Source: Corynebacterium mastitidis DSM 44356
Lineage (GTDB): Bacteria > Actinomycetota > Actinomycetes > Mycobacteriales > Mycobacteriaceae
Assembly (NCBI RefSeq): GCF_000375365.1
Contig: NZ_AQXB01000007.1
Coordinates: 124,001 to 188,000 of the forward strand
DNA: 64,000 nt
Reading direction: 5' to 3'
Shown here: one piece after another, positions 46,033 to 56,044 of the stretch
Position numbering within the stretch: the first letter of the stretch is position 1
How the letters are laid out: the number at the start of each line of letters is the position of its first letter
The notes under the pieces: model-generated
Told to the model about the DNA's origin: nothing
Seen by the model: the letters and a program-made list of their open reading frames with translations, nothing else
Databases searched by the model: none
Translations under genes and position numbers: made by a program

Positions 46033-46785
46033 ATGGAAGTGAACGAGTTGGGTAGGCACCACAAATTCAGTCCTTCGCACACCACCAAGGGGCGCATCGC
46101 CCTCTTGGCCGTCGCCACCGGCGCTGTCTCTACCGCCGGGGCGGGCGGAGCGGCCGCCGCCCAGCACTCCTCCTCCCACTCCGTGGACTACGCCCTCGCG
46201 AACGACTCCGAAGACCTCCCCTCCTCCCCGCAGATCCTGGCGATCTCCGAGTTCAAGCCCGCCACCGGCATCGAGGATCAGCTCGGCAAGGCCGTGAAGT
46301 ACGCCAGCGAGCGCGCCGAGGCCGCCAAGGCGGCCCTGGCCCCCGCCGAGCTTTCCTCCGCCCCCGTGGAGGAGGGCTCCACGGCCGTGGCCAACGCCCT
46401 GGGCGCGGTGAACCCCGCCATCGGCGCCTTCACCTCCGGCTACGAGCTGCGCTGGGGCACCTTCCACAAGGGCATCGACATCGCCAACGTGGAGGGCACC
46501 CCCATCAAGGCCGTCCTGGACGGCACCGTGATCGACTCCGGCCCCGCCTCCGGCTTCGGCCAGTGGATCCGCATCCGCCACGATGACGGCACCGTCACCG
46601 TCTACGGCCACATGTCTACCCTGGCCGTCGCGGTGGGCGAGCGCGTCACCGCCGGTCAGACCATCGCGGGCATGGGCAGCCTGGGCTTTTCCACCGGTTC
46701 CCACCTCCACTTCGAGGTGCACCCCGGCGGCGGCGACGCCATCGACCCCGTGCCGTGGCTCGCCGCGCACGGCATCACCCTATAG
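46033..46785 (+). CDS. Secreted M23 family metallopeptidase
   Basis: A 250-residue exported peptidase. The N-terminus has a basic stretch, a hydrophobic signal segment (LLAVATGAVSTAGAG) and an Ala-rich cleavage region. The C-terminal lysostaphin-type domain carries FHKGIDIA (His-x3-Asp) and SHLHFEVH (His-x-His), so the zinc site is complete. It probably cuts peptidoglycan cross-links during growth. ATG 46033 is used; GTG 46015 and 46039 are alternatives. Stop overlaps the convergent pcrA by 6 bases. Confidence 0.9.
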   Translation: MEVNELGRHHKFSPSHTTKGRIALLAVATGAVSTAGAGGAAAAQHSSSHSVDYALANDSEDLPSSPQILAISEFKPATGIEDQLGKAVKYASERAEAAKAALAPAELSSAPVEEGSTAVANALGAVNPAIGAFTSGYELRWGTFHKGIDIANVEGTPIKAVLDGTVIDSGPASGFGQWIRIRHDDGTVTVYGHMSTLAVAVGERVTAGQTIAGMGSLGFSTGSHLHFEVHPGGGDAIDPVPWLAAHGITL

Positions 46786-48888
46786 CTTTTCCATCGGCAG
46801 CCCGCCGATCAACATCAGGCGCACTGTCCCGGCCGACCCGAAATCGATGGTCACCGTGGCATGTGCGCCTATTCCGTCCGCCGCGATCACGGTGCCCAGC
46901 CCGTACTTGGCGTGGTTCACCCGATCCCCCACCACCAGGCTCAGGCTGGCGTTCTTGCGCCTCGGGGCCGCCGCCTTCCTGGGCTGCCCCCCGCTCCACT
47001 CCATCAGGTCAGAGGGGATCTCCTGGAGGAACCTACTCGGGGGGTTGTTCACGGGGTTTCCCCACGCGGAGCGCAGCGTGGCGCGGGTGAGGTACAGGCG
47101 CTCGCGGGCGCGCGTGATACCCACGTAGGCCAGGCGCCGCTCCTCCGCCAGCTCCTTGGGGTTGCCCAGGGACCGCAGGTGCGGGAACTGCCCGTCCTCC
47201 CAGCCGATGAGGAACACCGCCGGGAACTCCAGCCCCTTGGCCGTGTGCAGCGTCATCAGCGTGACCATGCCCTGCTCGCTGTCCGGGATCTGGTCGGCGT
47301 CCGCCACCAGCGACACCCGCTCCAAGAACGCCTGGAGGCTGCCGTCGAAGTCCTCGCGGTGCGCCGCCTCCGAGGAGAACTCGCGCCCCACCGAGACCAG
47401 CTCGTTGAGGTTATCCAGCCGGGCGCCGTCCTGCGGGTCGTTCGACCCCTCCAGCTCGTCGCGGTAGCCCGTCACGTCCAGGATCTCGCTCACCAGCTCG
47501 CCCACGTTCTCGGACATGTTCTCCCGCAGGCCGCGCATCATCTCCACGAACCGGCCCACCGCGTTGCGGCCCCGCGCCCCGAGCATGTCCACCTTGCCCG
47601 CCGCGGCGTCCTCCAGGGCGCGGCTGAAGGAGATGCCCTCCTGCTCCGCGTGCAGGGCGATGAAGGACTGCGCCCGCTCCCCGATGCCGCGCTTGGGGGT
47701 GTTCACGATGCGCCGCATGCTCACCGTGTCCTCCGGGTTGTCCAGCACCCGTAGGTAGCCCACCACGTCGCGGATCTCGCGCCGCTCGTAGAAGCGGGTG
47801 CCGCCCACCACCTTGTAGGGCACGCCCGTGCGGATGAACACGTCCTCCAGCGCCCGCGAGGAGTTATTGGTGCGGTACATCACCGCGATGTCGGAGTAGT
47901 TCATCCCGCCGTCCACAAGCTTGTCCACCTCGGCGGCGATGTAGCGCGCCTCGTCGTGCTCGTTGTCCGCCACGTACCCCAGGATCTTCTCGCCCTGCCC
48001 CAGGGCCGTCCAGAGCCTCTTGTCCCGGCGGTTCTCGTTCTGGGAGATCACCGCGTTGGCGGCGTCCAGAATCGTCTGCGTGGAGCGGTAGTTCTGCTCC
48101 AGCAGCACGGTGCGGGCGTCGGGAAAGTCCCGCTCGAACTCCTCGATGTTGCGGATCGTGGCCCCGCGGAAGGCGTAGATGGACTGATCGGAATCGCCCA
48201 CCACGCACAGCTCGCTCGCGCCCTCGCCCCTGCCCACCAGCGTGGCCACCAACTCGTACTGGGCGTGGTTGGTGTCCTGGTACTCGTCGATGAGCACGTG
48301 GCGGAAGCGGCGTCGATAGTAGTCCGCCACCTGCGGGTGCTCCTGGAATATCCGCACCACCTCCCCGATCAGGTCGTCAAAGTCCACGGCGTTGGCCTGC
48401 CGCAGGCGCGCCTGGTACTCCGAGTACACCTGGAGCACCGTGCCCTCCACGGGGTCGGTCAGCTCATTCTTGGCGTGCGAGATGGCCGCCGCCAGCGCCC
48501 GGGGGCTAAAGCGCTTGGGGTCCAGGCTCATCTCCTTGGCGATCATGCCCAACAAACGGCGGGAATCGTCCGAGTCGTAGATGGTGAAGTTGGTGTTCAG
48601 CCCCACCAACTGCGCCTGCTGGCGCAGGATGCGCACACACACCGAGTGGAACGTGGACACCCACATGCGCTCCGCGATGGGGCCCAGCCTGTCCCGCATC
48701 TCGGCGGCCGCCTTGTTGGTGAAGGTAATGGCCAGGATCTGCCCCGGCTGCACGCCGCGCTGGCTCATCAGGTAGTCGATGCGCCGGGTGAGCACGGCGG
48801 TCTTGCCGGAGCCCGCACCCGCCACGATGAGGAGGGGCGAGCCGATGTGCTCGACGGCGGCGCGTTGCTGATCGTTAAGAGTGTTCAT
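46780..48888 (-). CDS. pcrA: ATP-dependent DNA helicase PcrA/UvrD
   Basis: A 702-residue SF1A 3'-5' helicase acting in nucleotide excision repair and in removing RecA and stalled polymerase. Motif I is VAGAGSGKTAVL, motif Ia AITFTNKAAAEM, motif II DEYQDTNH, motif III GDSDQSIYAFRGA, and motif V TLHTAKGLEF. A C-terminal Tudor-like domain (VGDRVNHAKYGLGTV) binds RNA polymerase. ATG 48888 (MNTLND) is the family start; the frame runs further upstream without support. Confidence 0.96.
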   Translation of the reverse strand: MNTLNDQQRAAVEHIGSPLLIVAGAGSGKTAVLTRRIDYLMSQRGVQPGQILAITFTNKAAAEMRDRLGPIAERMWVSTFHSVCVRILRQQAQLVGLNTNFTIYDSDDSRRLLGMIAKEMSLDPKRFSPRALAAAISHAKNELTDPVEGTVLQVYSEYQARLRQANAVDFDDLIGEVVRIFQEHPQVADYYRRRFRHVLIDEYQDTNHAQYELVATLVGRGEGASELCVVGDSDQSIYAFRGATIRNIEEFERDFPDARTVLLEQNYRSTQTILDAANAVISQNENRRDKRLWTALGQGEKILGYVADNEHDEARYIAAEVDKLVDGGMNYSDIAVMYRTNNSSRALEDVFIRTGVPYKVVGGTRFYERREIRDVVGYLRVLDNPEDTVSMRRIVNTPKRGIGERAQSFIALHAEQEGISFSRALEDAAAGKVDMLGARGRNAVGRFVEMMRGLRENMSENVGELVSEILDVTGYRDELEGSNDPQDGARLDNLNELVSVGREFSSEAAHREDFDGSLQAFLERVSLVADADQIPDSEQGMVTLMTLHTAKGLEFPAVFLIGWEDGQFPHLRSLGNPKELAEERRLAYVGITRARERLYLTRATLRSAWGNPVNNPPSRFLQEIPSDLMEWSGGQPRKAAAPRRKNASLSLVVGDRVNHAKYGLGTVIAADGIGAHATVTIDFGSAGTVRLMLIGGLPMEKL

Positions 48889-48930
48889 GATGCCTACCAA
48901 CCTACCCGCCGCCCGTGGCACTATAGTTCC

Positions 48931-49182
48931 ATGAACACCGACGAGGAGATCCAGCGCTACCGCGAGGAGATTAACCGGCTCGACCAGGAGATTCTCGAGG
49001 CCGTCAAGCGCCGCACCGAGATATCCCGGATCATCGGCCGCACCCGCCGCGACTCCGGGGGCACGCGCCTGGTGCACGCCCGCGAGGTGGCCATCATCAA
49101 CCGGTTCCGCGAGGAGATCGGCGAGGAGGGACCCGCCCTGGCCGCCATCCTGCTGCGCATGGGCAGGGGCAGATTAGGCTAG
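48931..49182 (+). CDS. Chorismate mutase (AroQ type, short)
   Basis: An 83-residue all-helical chorismate mutase that makes prephenate for Phe and Tyr. [26 protein letters not shown] and [12 protein letters not shown] carry the conserved active-site Arg, Lys and Glu/Gln positions. Such short actinobacterial forms are weak alone and are activated by DAHP synthase. The ATG lies close to TATAGT. Divergent from pcrA. Confidence 0.92.
   Translation: MNTDEEIQRYREEINRLDQEILEAVKRRTEISRIIGRTRRDSGGTRLVHAREVAIINRFREEIGEEGPALAAILLRMGRGRLG
49175..49180 (+). promoter_or_regulatory. Leaderless-type -10 element (TAGGCT)
   Basis: TAGGCT at the end of the chorismate mutase gene, 7 bases, then the pgi ATG (49188). 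Confidence 0.6.
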
Positions 49183-49187
49183 GTGCC

Positions 49188-50744
49188 ATGGATACTTGGC
49201 AGACCCTCCAATCCCGCCCCACCGACCTCAATCTCCGGGAGCTGTTCACCGATCCACGCCGCGCCGCCGAGTTCACCTTCGACGCCGCGGGCCTGCACGT
49301 GGACCTCTCCAAGAACCTTATCGACGCCCCCACCCTCGCGGACCTCATCGCCCTCGCTCAGGAGTCGGGCGTGCGCGAGCAGATCGAGGCGATGTTCACC
49401 GGAGAGCACATCAACACCACCGAGGACCGCGCGGTGCTCCACACCGCGCTGCGGCTGCCCGCCTCCGCCGACCTCACCGTGGACGGGCAGGACGTGGCGG
49501 CCGACGTCCACGAGGTCCTCGGGCGCATGGGGGACTTCGCCACCGCCCTGCGCTCCGGGGCCTGGCTGGGGCACACCGGCCACACGATCAAGAAGATCGT
49601 CAACATCGGCATCGGCGGCTCCGACCTCGGCCCCGCGATGGTGACCACCGCCCTGCGCGCCTACGCCACGGCGGGCATCACCGCGGAGTTCGTCTCCAAC
49701 ATCGACCCCGCCGATATGTCCGCCACCCTCGACGGCCTCGATCCCGAGTCCACCCTCTTCATCGTGGCCTCCAAGACCTTCACCACCCAGGAGACCCTCG
49801 CCAACGCCCGGGTGGCCAAGCAGTGGATCCTGGACGCCTTCGGGGATAAGACCGCCGTGGCCAAGCACTTCGTGGCGGTGTCCACCAACGCGGAGAAGGT
49901 CGCGGAGTTTGGCATCGACCCCGCCAACATGTTCGGCTTCTGGGACTGGGTGGGTGGCCGGTACTCCGTGGACTCCGCCATCGGCCTGTCCATCATGGCC
50001 GTCATCGGCCCCCGGGACTTCATGCACTTCCTGGAGGGGTTCCGCGCCATGGACGAGCACTTCCGCTCCACGCCCTTCGAGCGCAACGTGCCGGTGCTCA
50101 TGGCCATGCTGAACGTCTGGTACTCCAACTTCCTCGGCGCGCAGACCCACGCCGTCCTCCCCTACTCCCAGGATCTCGCCCGCTTCCCCGCCTACCTGCA
50201 GCAGCTCACCATGGAGTCCAACGGCAAGTCCGTGGATCGCCACGGCAACCCCGTGCGGCACTCCACCGGCGAGATCTTCTGGGGCGAGCCCGGCACCAAC
50301 GGCCAGCACGCCTTCTTCCAGCTCATGCACCAGGGCACCCGCCTCATCCCGGCGGACTTCATCGGCTTCGTGCGCCCCAAGGACGGCGAGGAGGCCATGC
50401 ACGACCTGCTCATGGGCAACTTCTTCGCCCAGACCAAGGTGCTGGCCTTTGGCACGCAGGGCGACCTCCCCCCGCACCGCGTCATGCCGGGCAACCGCCC
50501 CTCCACCACGATCCTCGCGGAGGAGCTCACCCCGCACTCCCTGGGGGCGCTCATCGCGCTCTACGAGCACATCACCTTCGTGCAGGGCGCCGTGTGGGGC
50601 ATCAACTCCTTCGATCAGTGGGGCGTGGAGCTGGGCAAGAAGCAGGCCAACGAGCTGGCCCCGGCCGTCTCCGGGGAGGAAGAGCCGGATACGGGCGACT
50701 CCTCCACGGACGATCTCATCGCGTGGTACCGCCGCCGCAAGTAG
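49188..50744 (+). CDS. pgi: Glucose-6-phosphate isomerase
   Basis: A 518-residue phosphoglucose isomerase of glycolysis. [12 protein letters not shown], the signature [14 protein letters not shown] and [12 protein letters not shown] are present, along with [14 protein letters not shown] carrying the ring-opening His and the C-terminal Lys of [10 protein letters not shown]. Only 5 bases separate it from the chorismate mutase stop, but it has its own leaderless-type promoter. Its last 130 bases overlap the convergent HNH gene. Confidence 0.97.
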   Translation: MDTWQTLQSRPTDLNLRELFTDPRRAAEFTFDAAGLHVDLSKNLIDAPTLADLIALAQESGVREQIEAMFTGEHINTTEDRAVLHTALRLPASADLTVDGQDVAADVHEVLGRMGDFATALRSGAWLGHTGHTIKKIVNIGIGGSDLGPAMVTTALRAYATAGITAEFVSNIDPADMSATLDGLDPESTLFIVASKTFTTQETLANARVAKQWILDAFGDKTAVAKHFVAVSTNAEKVAEFGIDPANMFGFWDWVGGRYSVDSAIGLSIMAVIGPRDFMHFLEGFRAMDEHFRSTPFERNVPVLMAMLNVWYSNFLGAQTHAVLPYSQDLARFPAYLQQLTMESNGKSVDRHGNPVRHSTGEIFWGEPGTNGQHAFFQLMHQGTRLIPADFIGFVRPKDGEEAMHDLLMGNFFAQTKVLAFGTQGDLPPHRVMPGNRPSTTILAEELTPHSLGALIALYEHITFVQGAVWGINSFDQWGVELGKKQANELAPAVSGEEEPDTGDSSTDDLIAWYRRRK

Positions 50745-51841
50745 TCTCCCCAGGTATAGGACCACCGGGCGAACTGGGGCCGCGCCAGCGGCCCCTCCGG
50801 GAGGGTGGACACCGTGGTGCCGTCCCGGAAGGTCCACCGGCAGACCCCGGAGTGCGTCATGAACATCCTGGCCTCGTCGAAGGTCAGCATGTTGTGGTGC
50901 CTGCGGCACAGGGAGGCGAGGTTGGTCAGCGAGGTGGGGCCGCCCACCTCGTACTCGATCACGTGGTGGAGTTCCGTGCGGGTGGATGAACACCCCGGGT
51001 AGCGGCAGCCGCCGTCGCGCAGCCGCACCGCGGCGGCGAGGGCGGCGGAGGCGTCGTGACGCGGAACCTCGTTCCAGTTCAGGTCGCTGCGCTGGTTAAT
51101 CCGCCGCGCCCAGAAGCGCCCCTGCGCCTGGGTGAGGTCCCCCGCGCCCACCATGTGCACGGGGCGCCTGTCCCCGAGAAGGTGAAGGACCACGCGAAAG
51201 TCTCCGGCGTCCGTGGCCAGGTGGAAGAGCGCCTCCGCGAGGGTGCACCGCCTGCGCCGCGCGATGGCCCGCAGCGCCTCGCGCACCGCGTGCGCCCGAT
51301 CCGCGGGCAGCCTCATGTGGAAGTTCCTGGGCTCCGGCTCGTAAAAGCCGGGCAGGATCGTCTCCACGAAGGAGCGCAGCCTGCGCACCAGGGCGCGGCG
51401 CGTGGGAAGGGCCTGCATGGGGACGGACGGGGTGAGGTACTCGGCCAGGTGGGCGTCGATAGCCTCCCAGTATTTCTCCGGCACGCCGCGCAGGCTGAGC
51501 GCGATCCCCACCACCCGGTCCATGTCGAGGAGCCCCTCCCCCGCCGCCTTGGCGTAGAGGCGCGGGAGTTTGCGCAGCGCGAAGGCCGCGTAGATGCGGT
51601 TGCGCACGTACGCGGGGCTGCACCCCATGCGCGGTGCCAGGGCCTCCACGATCTGGCCGAACTCCGCCTCCTCCGAGTCCGGTATCTGGCTCTCCCAGAA
51701 GGCCAGCTCCTCCCTGTTCATCCGCACGCGCCGCCGCGCCACGGCGTCCTCCCCGCACGCGCACAGGTAGCACGGGCGATCGGGCACCAGGCGCTCCGCA
51801 GGCACGGCATCCAGCGCGGCGTCGGCAAAACTGATCGTCAT
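50615..51841 (-). CDS. HNH endonuclease domain protein (DUF222/13E12 type)
   Basis: A 408-residue protein with a helical DUF222-like body and a C-terminal HNH nuclease domain: [20 protein letters not shown], then [15 protein letters not shown] with two zinc-ligand pairs and the catalytic His. Members are abundant in actinobacteria, sometimes multi-copy, and often lie near mobile DNA. ATG 51841 follows GAGGGGGAAATC. The last about 43 codons run antisense through the end of pgi. Biological role unknown. Confidence 0.88.
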   Translation of the reverse strand: MTISFADAALDAVPAERLVPDRPCYLCACGEDAVARRRVRMNREELAFWESQIPDSEEAEFGQIVEALAPRMGCSPAYVRNRIYAAFALRKLPRLYAKAAGEGLLDMDRVVGIALSLRGVPEKYWEAIDAHLAEYLTPSVPMQALPTRRALVRRLRSFVETILPGFYEPEPRNFHMRLPADRAHAVREALRAIARRRRCTLAEALFHLATDAGDFRVVLHLLGDRRPVHMVGAGDLTQAQGRFWARRINQRSDLNWNEVPRHDASAALAAAVRLRDGGCRYPGCSSTRTELHHVIEYEVGGPTSLTNLASLCRRHHNMLTFDEARMFMTHSGVCRWTFRDGTTVSTLPEGPLARPQFARWSYTWGDYLRRRYHAMRSSVEESPVSGSSSPETAGASSLACFLPSSTPH

Positions 51842-52076
51842 GATTTCCCCCTCACGAGCTTTCCCCTGCCCGCAAGGATACACCAATCCCGCCGTTCATG
51901 CGATCGTGTGTTCGACGTATGTCCGTGCCCACCCTCCGCGATGCTTCCGGCGAGACGTCCCCCGAGGTGCCCCCGTCCACAATCCGCGCGTTCGGATTGC
52001 GCTTATCTCACCGGACGCCCCTCGCGGTGCGTCCTCCCGCTGGGCATAGCGTAGAACACCGCTACGTGCGCGCGGG

Positions 52077-52102
52077 CAAAAATAACGCCCACTGTAGTGG
52101 GC
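52077..52102 (-). terminator. Rho-independent terminator of lhr
   Basis: GCCCACT and AGTGGGC form a 7-bp stem with a 2-base loop, followed on the minus strand by GTTATTTTTG, 5 bases past the lhr stop. Confidence 0.8.
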
Positions 52103-52106
52103 AAGC

Positions 52107-55100
52107 CTAAAGCCGCACGCCCCGGGGAGTAATCCGCGCCCCCGCCGCGCGCAGCTCCGCCAGCAACGGGTGCGTCAGCGCCGGGCGGCCGTCGATCTTG
52201 TCCACCGGCCCGCTGCCCGCCAGGGCGGCCACCACCTCGGCCGGGTCCCCGAGGAGCACCAGGGATTTTCCCCGGAGGTAGGCGAGCAGGAGGCCGTCGC
52301 GCAGCACCACCACCGCCCCCGAAGCGCGGGCCAGACCGCGCGGCCAGGGCAGGACGGCCCCGTAGGGGTTGGCGGGGTCGGTGGCGGCCAGCACGGTGGT
52401 GGGAGCGCCGGGGGCGTGACGCAGGGCGTCGATCACCGCGGGGGCGGCAAACTGCGCCGCGCCCAGCCCCTCCACGAACATCCCGCGCATCACCTTGCCC
52501 GCCTCCTCGTAGCGGGAGAGCACCTTGTAGGCGAGCGCGAAGTTATCCACCGTGCCGCGCAGCACCACCCCGTTGCGGCGCAGCCAGAGGTCCGGCCAGG
52601 GGAGGTCGCCCTCGCGGGTGAGGCTCCAGCGGCCCAGGGTATCGGCGGGGACGCGCCTGCGGACCTCGCCGGTGGCCCGGGCGCGAAGCCGCGCGAAGCT
52701 ATCGGGGCTGACCACCCCGGCGTCCACGAGGGACCACAGCGTGCCGCGCAGTTGTGTGCCGGTGAGGGACACCTTGCCCAGGAGCTCCTGGAACAGGTAG
52801 GCCCCGCCGTCGAATGCCTCCACCACCTCGCTCTGCTGCGGCGTCAGCTCCGGGGGCTCGGGGGCGTAGTCGCGGGGCAGCAGCATGACCGACGCCCCCG
52901 CCCCCACGATGCGGATCTCCCCGGAGGCCGTCAGCTCGTCGAGCATCGGCGCGGCGTAGTCCGCCACCCGGGCGGGCAGCACGCGCTCCTCCCATTCACG
53001 CGGGGTAAAGGCCGCGCCCTCGAGTTGCTCCAGGGCCTCGTAGACGCCGTCCACCCCGCGCAGCGCCCCCAACCGGTGCCAGTGTGCCAGGAAGTTCGCG
53101 TAGGCCCGCTGGGATACCGGCTCGGTTGCCCGGCGCGCGCGGGCCAGGCTCTGGCGGCGGATGCGGTCGAGCACGTCCGGGTCGCAATATTCCAGCTCGT
53201 CCACGCCGCGCCGGAAGCGCCCGCGCGCGAGGTTGAGGCCGTCCAGGACGCCGCGCTCCACGCCCAGCGCCTCGGCGGCCTCCGCCGCGGTGAAGGGGCC
53301 CCGGGAGCGCGCCCACCGGGCGGCGAGCTGCTCGGGGTGGTCGAGGAGCGGGGCGTCGGCGGCCTGGGCGACGTGGGGCCGCCCCGCGAGCTCGATGCGG
53401 ATGGCGCGGGGCCCGAGCGCGCGGGCCAGGGCCTCGTGCTCCGGGATGGCGGGCTGGGGTCCGGCCTCGCGGAGGAGGTCCGCGAACTCCTCCGCGGTGC
53501 GGGCCACGCGCGGCGGCGCCTCCACCAGGTCCGGGTCGAGGATCTCGCGCAGGTCCGTGGTGCCCATGAGGGAGGAGAAGAGCGCGGAGTCCAGGCGGCT
53601 CTCGGCCTGGGGGCGGTCCCCCTCGTACATGAAGGCGCCCGTGTAGGTGAAAAGCATGGAGGCGGCGAAGGGGCTGGCCGCCTTCGTGGTCACCTCCACC
53701 ACCCGCACCGCGCCCCGGGCGATGTCCCGGTGCAGCTCCTCTAGGGAGGGGAGGTCGTAGACGTCCCTCATGCACTCGCGGGCGGTCTCCAGGACGATGG
53801 GAAAGGAGGGGTAGCGCCGGGCGGCGTCAAGGAGCTTGGCCGCGCGGTGCCGCTGCTGCCACAGCGGGGAGCGGCGCCCCGGGAACCGGCGCGGGAGCAA
53901 GAGGGCGCGGGCCGCGCATTCCCGGAACCGCGCCGCAAAGAGCGCGGACTCGCTCACCTTGGCCGCCACCTGGGAGGCTGGGTCGTGGAGGGAGAAGAGG
54001 TCGAAGGTGGGGGCGGCCTCGGTGGAGGCGCGCATCACGATCCCCTCGTCCGTGGCGTATTCGGCCCCCACGGCCAGCGCCCACGCCGCGTTGACCCCGC
54101 GCCCGTAGGGACTGTGCAGCACGGCCCGCCAGTCCCCCAGCTCGTCGCGGAAGCGCTCGAGCACCAGGGTGCGCTCGTCGGGGATCACCCCCGTGGCCTC
54201 CTGCTGGTCGCGCAGGTACTTCTCGACGTCGCCGCGCGCGGCGGGGGTGAGATCCTCAAGGATGGGCGCGGGGTCGCGGCGCGCGGCCCCCACCGCCGCG
54301 CCCAGCTCCGCCGGGCGGCCGTCCTGGTCGCCCACCCAGAAGGGCAGCCGCCCGGTGTGCCCGGGGGCGGGGCTGACCAGCACCTGGTCCTTGGTGATCT
54401 CCTCGATCCGCCAGCTACTGGCCCCCAGGGTGAATACGTCGCCCACGCGGGACTCGTACACCATCTCCTCGTCCAACTCGCCCACGCGCCGCAGCCCGTC
54501 CTTGCCGCCCACGAGGAACACGCCGAACAGCCCCCGGTCTGGGATGGTGCCGCCCGAGGTCACCGCCACGCGCTGGGCGCCGGGGCGGGCGGTGAGCACG
54601 CCGTCCTCCAGCACCAGGTGGGGCCGCAGCTCCGCGAAGTCCGTGGAGGGATAGTACCCGGTGACCAGGTCGATCACGGAGTCGAACACCTCCCGGGGCA
54701 GGTCGCGGTACGGGTAGGCGCGGCGCACCGTCTGATACCACCGATCCACCGGGGTGGCGCGCTGGGAGACCTCCGCGATGGTCTGCTGCGTGAGCACGTC
54801 GAGGGGGTTGGCGGGCACGCGGATCTCCTCGATGAGGCCCCGGCGCATGCGCTGCACGATCACGGCCGTCTGGATGAGGTCGGCGGGGTGCTGGGGGTAG
54901 AAGTCCCCGGCGGATACCGCGCCCACCGCGTGCCCGGCGCGCCCCACGCGCTGCAGCCCAGAGGCCACGGAGAGCGGGGAGTCCACCTGGATCACCGCGT
55001 CCACCGCGCCCATGTCGATGCCCAGCTCCAGGGAGGAGGTGGCCACCACCGCGCGGATCGTTCCCTCCTTCAGCGCGGCCTCGATGTCCGCGCGCTCCTG

Positions 55101-56009
55101 GGTGGACACGGAGCCGTGGTGGGCGCGCGCGACGAAGGTGGGAGCGCTACCCGCGCGGTCCGTGGTCTTCATCAACTGGGCGGGGTCGCGCCGCAGGGGC
55201 GGCGCGAGGGCCTCCGGCTCGTGTTCCTGGGCGTAGAGCTCGTTGATCCGCGCGGTGAGCTTTTCCGCCGCGCGCCGCGAGTTCACGAACACCAGCGTGG
55301 AGCGCGCGCCCATGATCCGCCGGTACACGTTCTCCGCCAAGGCCTCCACGTCGATCCCGTGGACGGTGAGGTCCCACCGCTTGCGCCCTGGCGGGGCGAT
55401 GACGCGGGTGGATTCCCCGAGGAAGTCCGCCACGGTGCGCGTGGGCCGCACGGTGGCGGAGAGCCCGATGCGCTGAAACGAGGCCCGCAGCGCCAGGCGT
55501 TCCAGGCTCAGCGCCAGGTGCGCGCCGCGTTTGGTGCCCGCCAGGGCGTGCACCTCGTCCACGATCACGGTGTGCACCGTCTCCAGGACGCGGGCGGCCC
55601 GGGAGGTGAGCATGAGGTAGAGGGACTCCGGGGTGGTGATAAGGATGTCGGGCGGGGTGCGCACCAGCCTGCGCCGCTCGGACTGCGGGGTGTCCCCGGA
55701 GCGCACGCCCACCGTGATGTCCAGGCCCATCTCCTCGATCGGGCGGCGCAGGTTTTTCTCCACGTCCGCACCCAGCGCCTTGAGCGGTGAGACGTAGAGG
55801 ACCTTAACCCCGGGCGGGGCGTCGATCAGCCCGCTGATGGCGGTGAGGAAGGCCGCCAGCGTCTTGCCGGAGCCGGTGGGCGCCACCACCAGGGCGTTTT
55901 CTCCCCGACCGATGGCCTCCCACGCCTGCTCCTGCACCGGGGTGGGCGCGCCAAAGCGCCGCGTAAACCAGGCGGCAACGCGCGGGTGAAAGCGATCCTC
56001 AACGGCCAT
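52107..56009 (-). CDS. lhr: Lhr-family ATP-dependent helicase
   Basis: A 1300-residue SF2 helicase. Motif I is APTGSGKTLAAFL, motif II DEVH (in VIVDEVHALAG), with ITTPESLY, GLSATV and the motif VI region LQRVGRAGHAVG. The winged-helix and Lhr-specific beta-barrel core follow, and the C-terminal Lhr region includes a CxxDxP-like ending PRGVRL. It translocates 3'-5' along single-stranded DNA and unwinds RNA:DNA hybrids. It is shorter than the about 1500 residues of mycobacterial Lhr but reads complete. Divergent from cysQ. Confidence 0.94.
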   Translation of the reverse strand: MAVEDRFHPRVAAWFTRRFGAPTPVQEQAWEAIGRGENALVVAPTGSGKTLAAFLTAISGLIDAPPGVKVLYVSPLKALGADVEKNLRRPIEEMGLDITVGVRSGDTPQSERRRLVRTPPDILITTPESLYLMLTSRAARVLETVHTVIVDEVHALAGTKRGAHLALSLERLALRASFQRIGLSATVRPTRTVADFLGESTRVIAPPGRKRWDLTVHGIDVEALAENVYRRIMGARSTLVFVNSRRAAEKLTARINELYAQEHEPEALAPPLRRDPAQLMKTTDRAGSAPTFVARAHHGSVSTQERADIEAALKEGTIRAVVATSSLELGIDMGAVDAVIQVDSPLSVASGLQRVGRAGHAVGAVSAGDFYPQHPADLIQTAVIVQRMRRGLIEEIRVPANPLDVLTQQTIAEVSQRATPVDRWYQTVRRAYPYRDLPREVFDSVIDLVTGYYPSTDFAELRPHLVLEDGVLTARPGAQRVAVTSGGTIPDRGLFGVFLVGGKDGLRRVGELDEEMVYESRVGDVFTLGASSWRIEEITKDQVLVSPAPGHTGRLPFWVGDQDGRPAELGAAVGAARRDPAPILEDLTPAARGDVEKYLRDQQEATGVIPDERTLVLERFRDELGDWRAVLHSPYGRGVNAAWALAVGAEYATDEGIVMRASTEAAPTFDLFSLHDPASQVAAKVSESALFAARFRECAARALLLPRRFPGRRSPLWQQRHRAAKLLDAARRYPSFPIVLETARECMRDVYDLPSLEELHRDIARGAVRVVEVTTKAASPFAASMLFTYTGAFMYEGDRPQAESRLDSALFSSLMGTTDLREILDPDLVEAPPRVARTAEEFADLLREAGPQPAIPEHEALARALGPRAIRIELAGRPHVAQAADAPLLDHPEQLAARWARSRGPFTAAEAAEALGVERGVLDGLNLARGRFRRGVDELEYCDPDVLDRIRRQSLARARRATEPVSQRAYANFLAHWHRLGALRGVDGVYEALEQLEGAAFTPREWEERVLPARVADYAAPMLDELTASGEIRIVGAGASVMLLPRDYAPEPPELTPQQSEVVEAFDGGAYLFQELLGKVSLTGTQLRGTLWSLVDAGVVSPDSFARLRARATGEVRRRVPADTLGRWSLTREGDLPWPDLWLRRNGVVLRGTVDNFALAYKVLSRYEEAGKVMRGMFVEGLGAAQFAAPAVIDALRHAPGAPTTVLAATDPANPYGAVLPWPRGLARASGAVVVLRDGLLLAYLRGKSLVLLGDPAEVVAALAGSGPVDKIDGRPALTHPLLAELRAAGARITPRGVRL

Positions 56010-56031
56010 GCCTCGATCTAACCAAAAGAGA

Positions 56032-56037
56032 TACTAT
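56032..56037 (+). promoter_or_regulatory. Leaderless-type -10 element (TACTAT)
   Basis: TACTAT, 7 bases, then ATG 56045. The ATG at 56036 overlaps the hexamer, so 56045 is the better start. Confidence 0.6.
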
Positions 56038-56044
56038 GGCGAGC

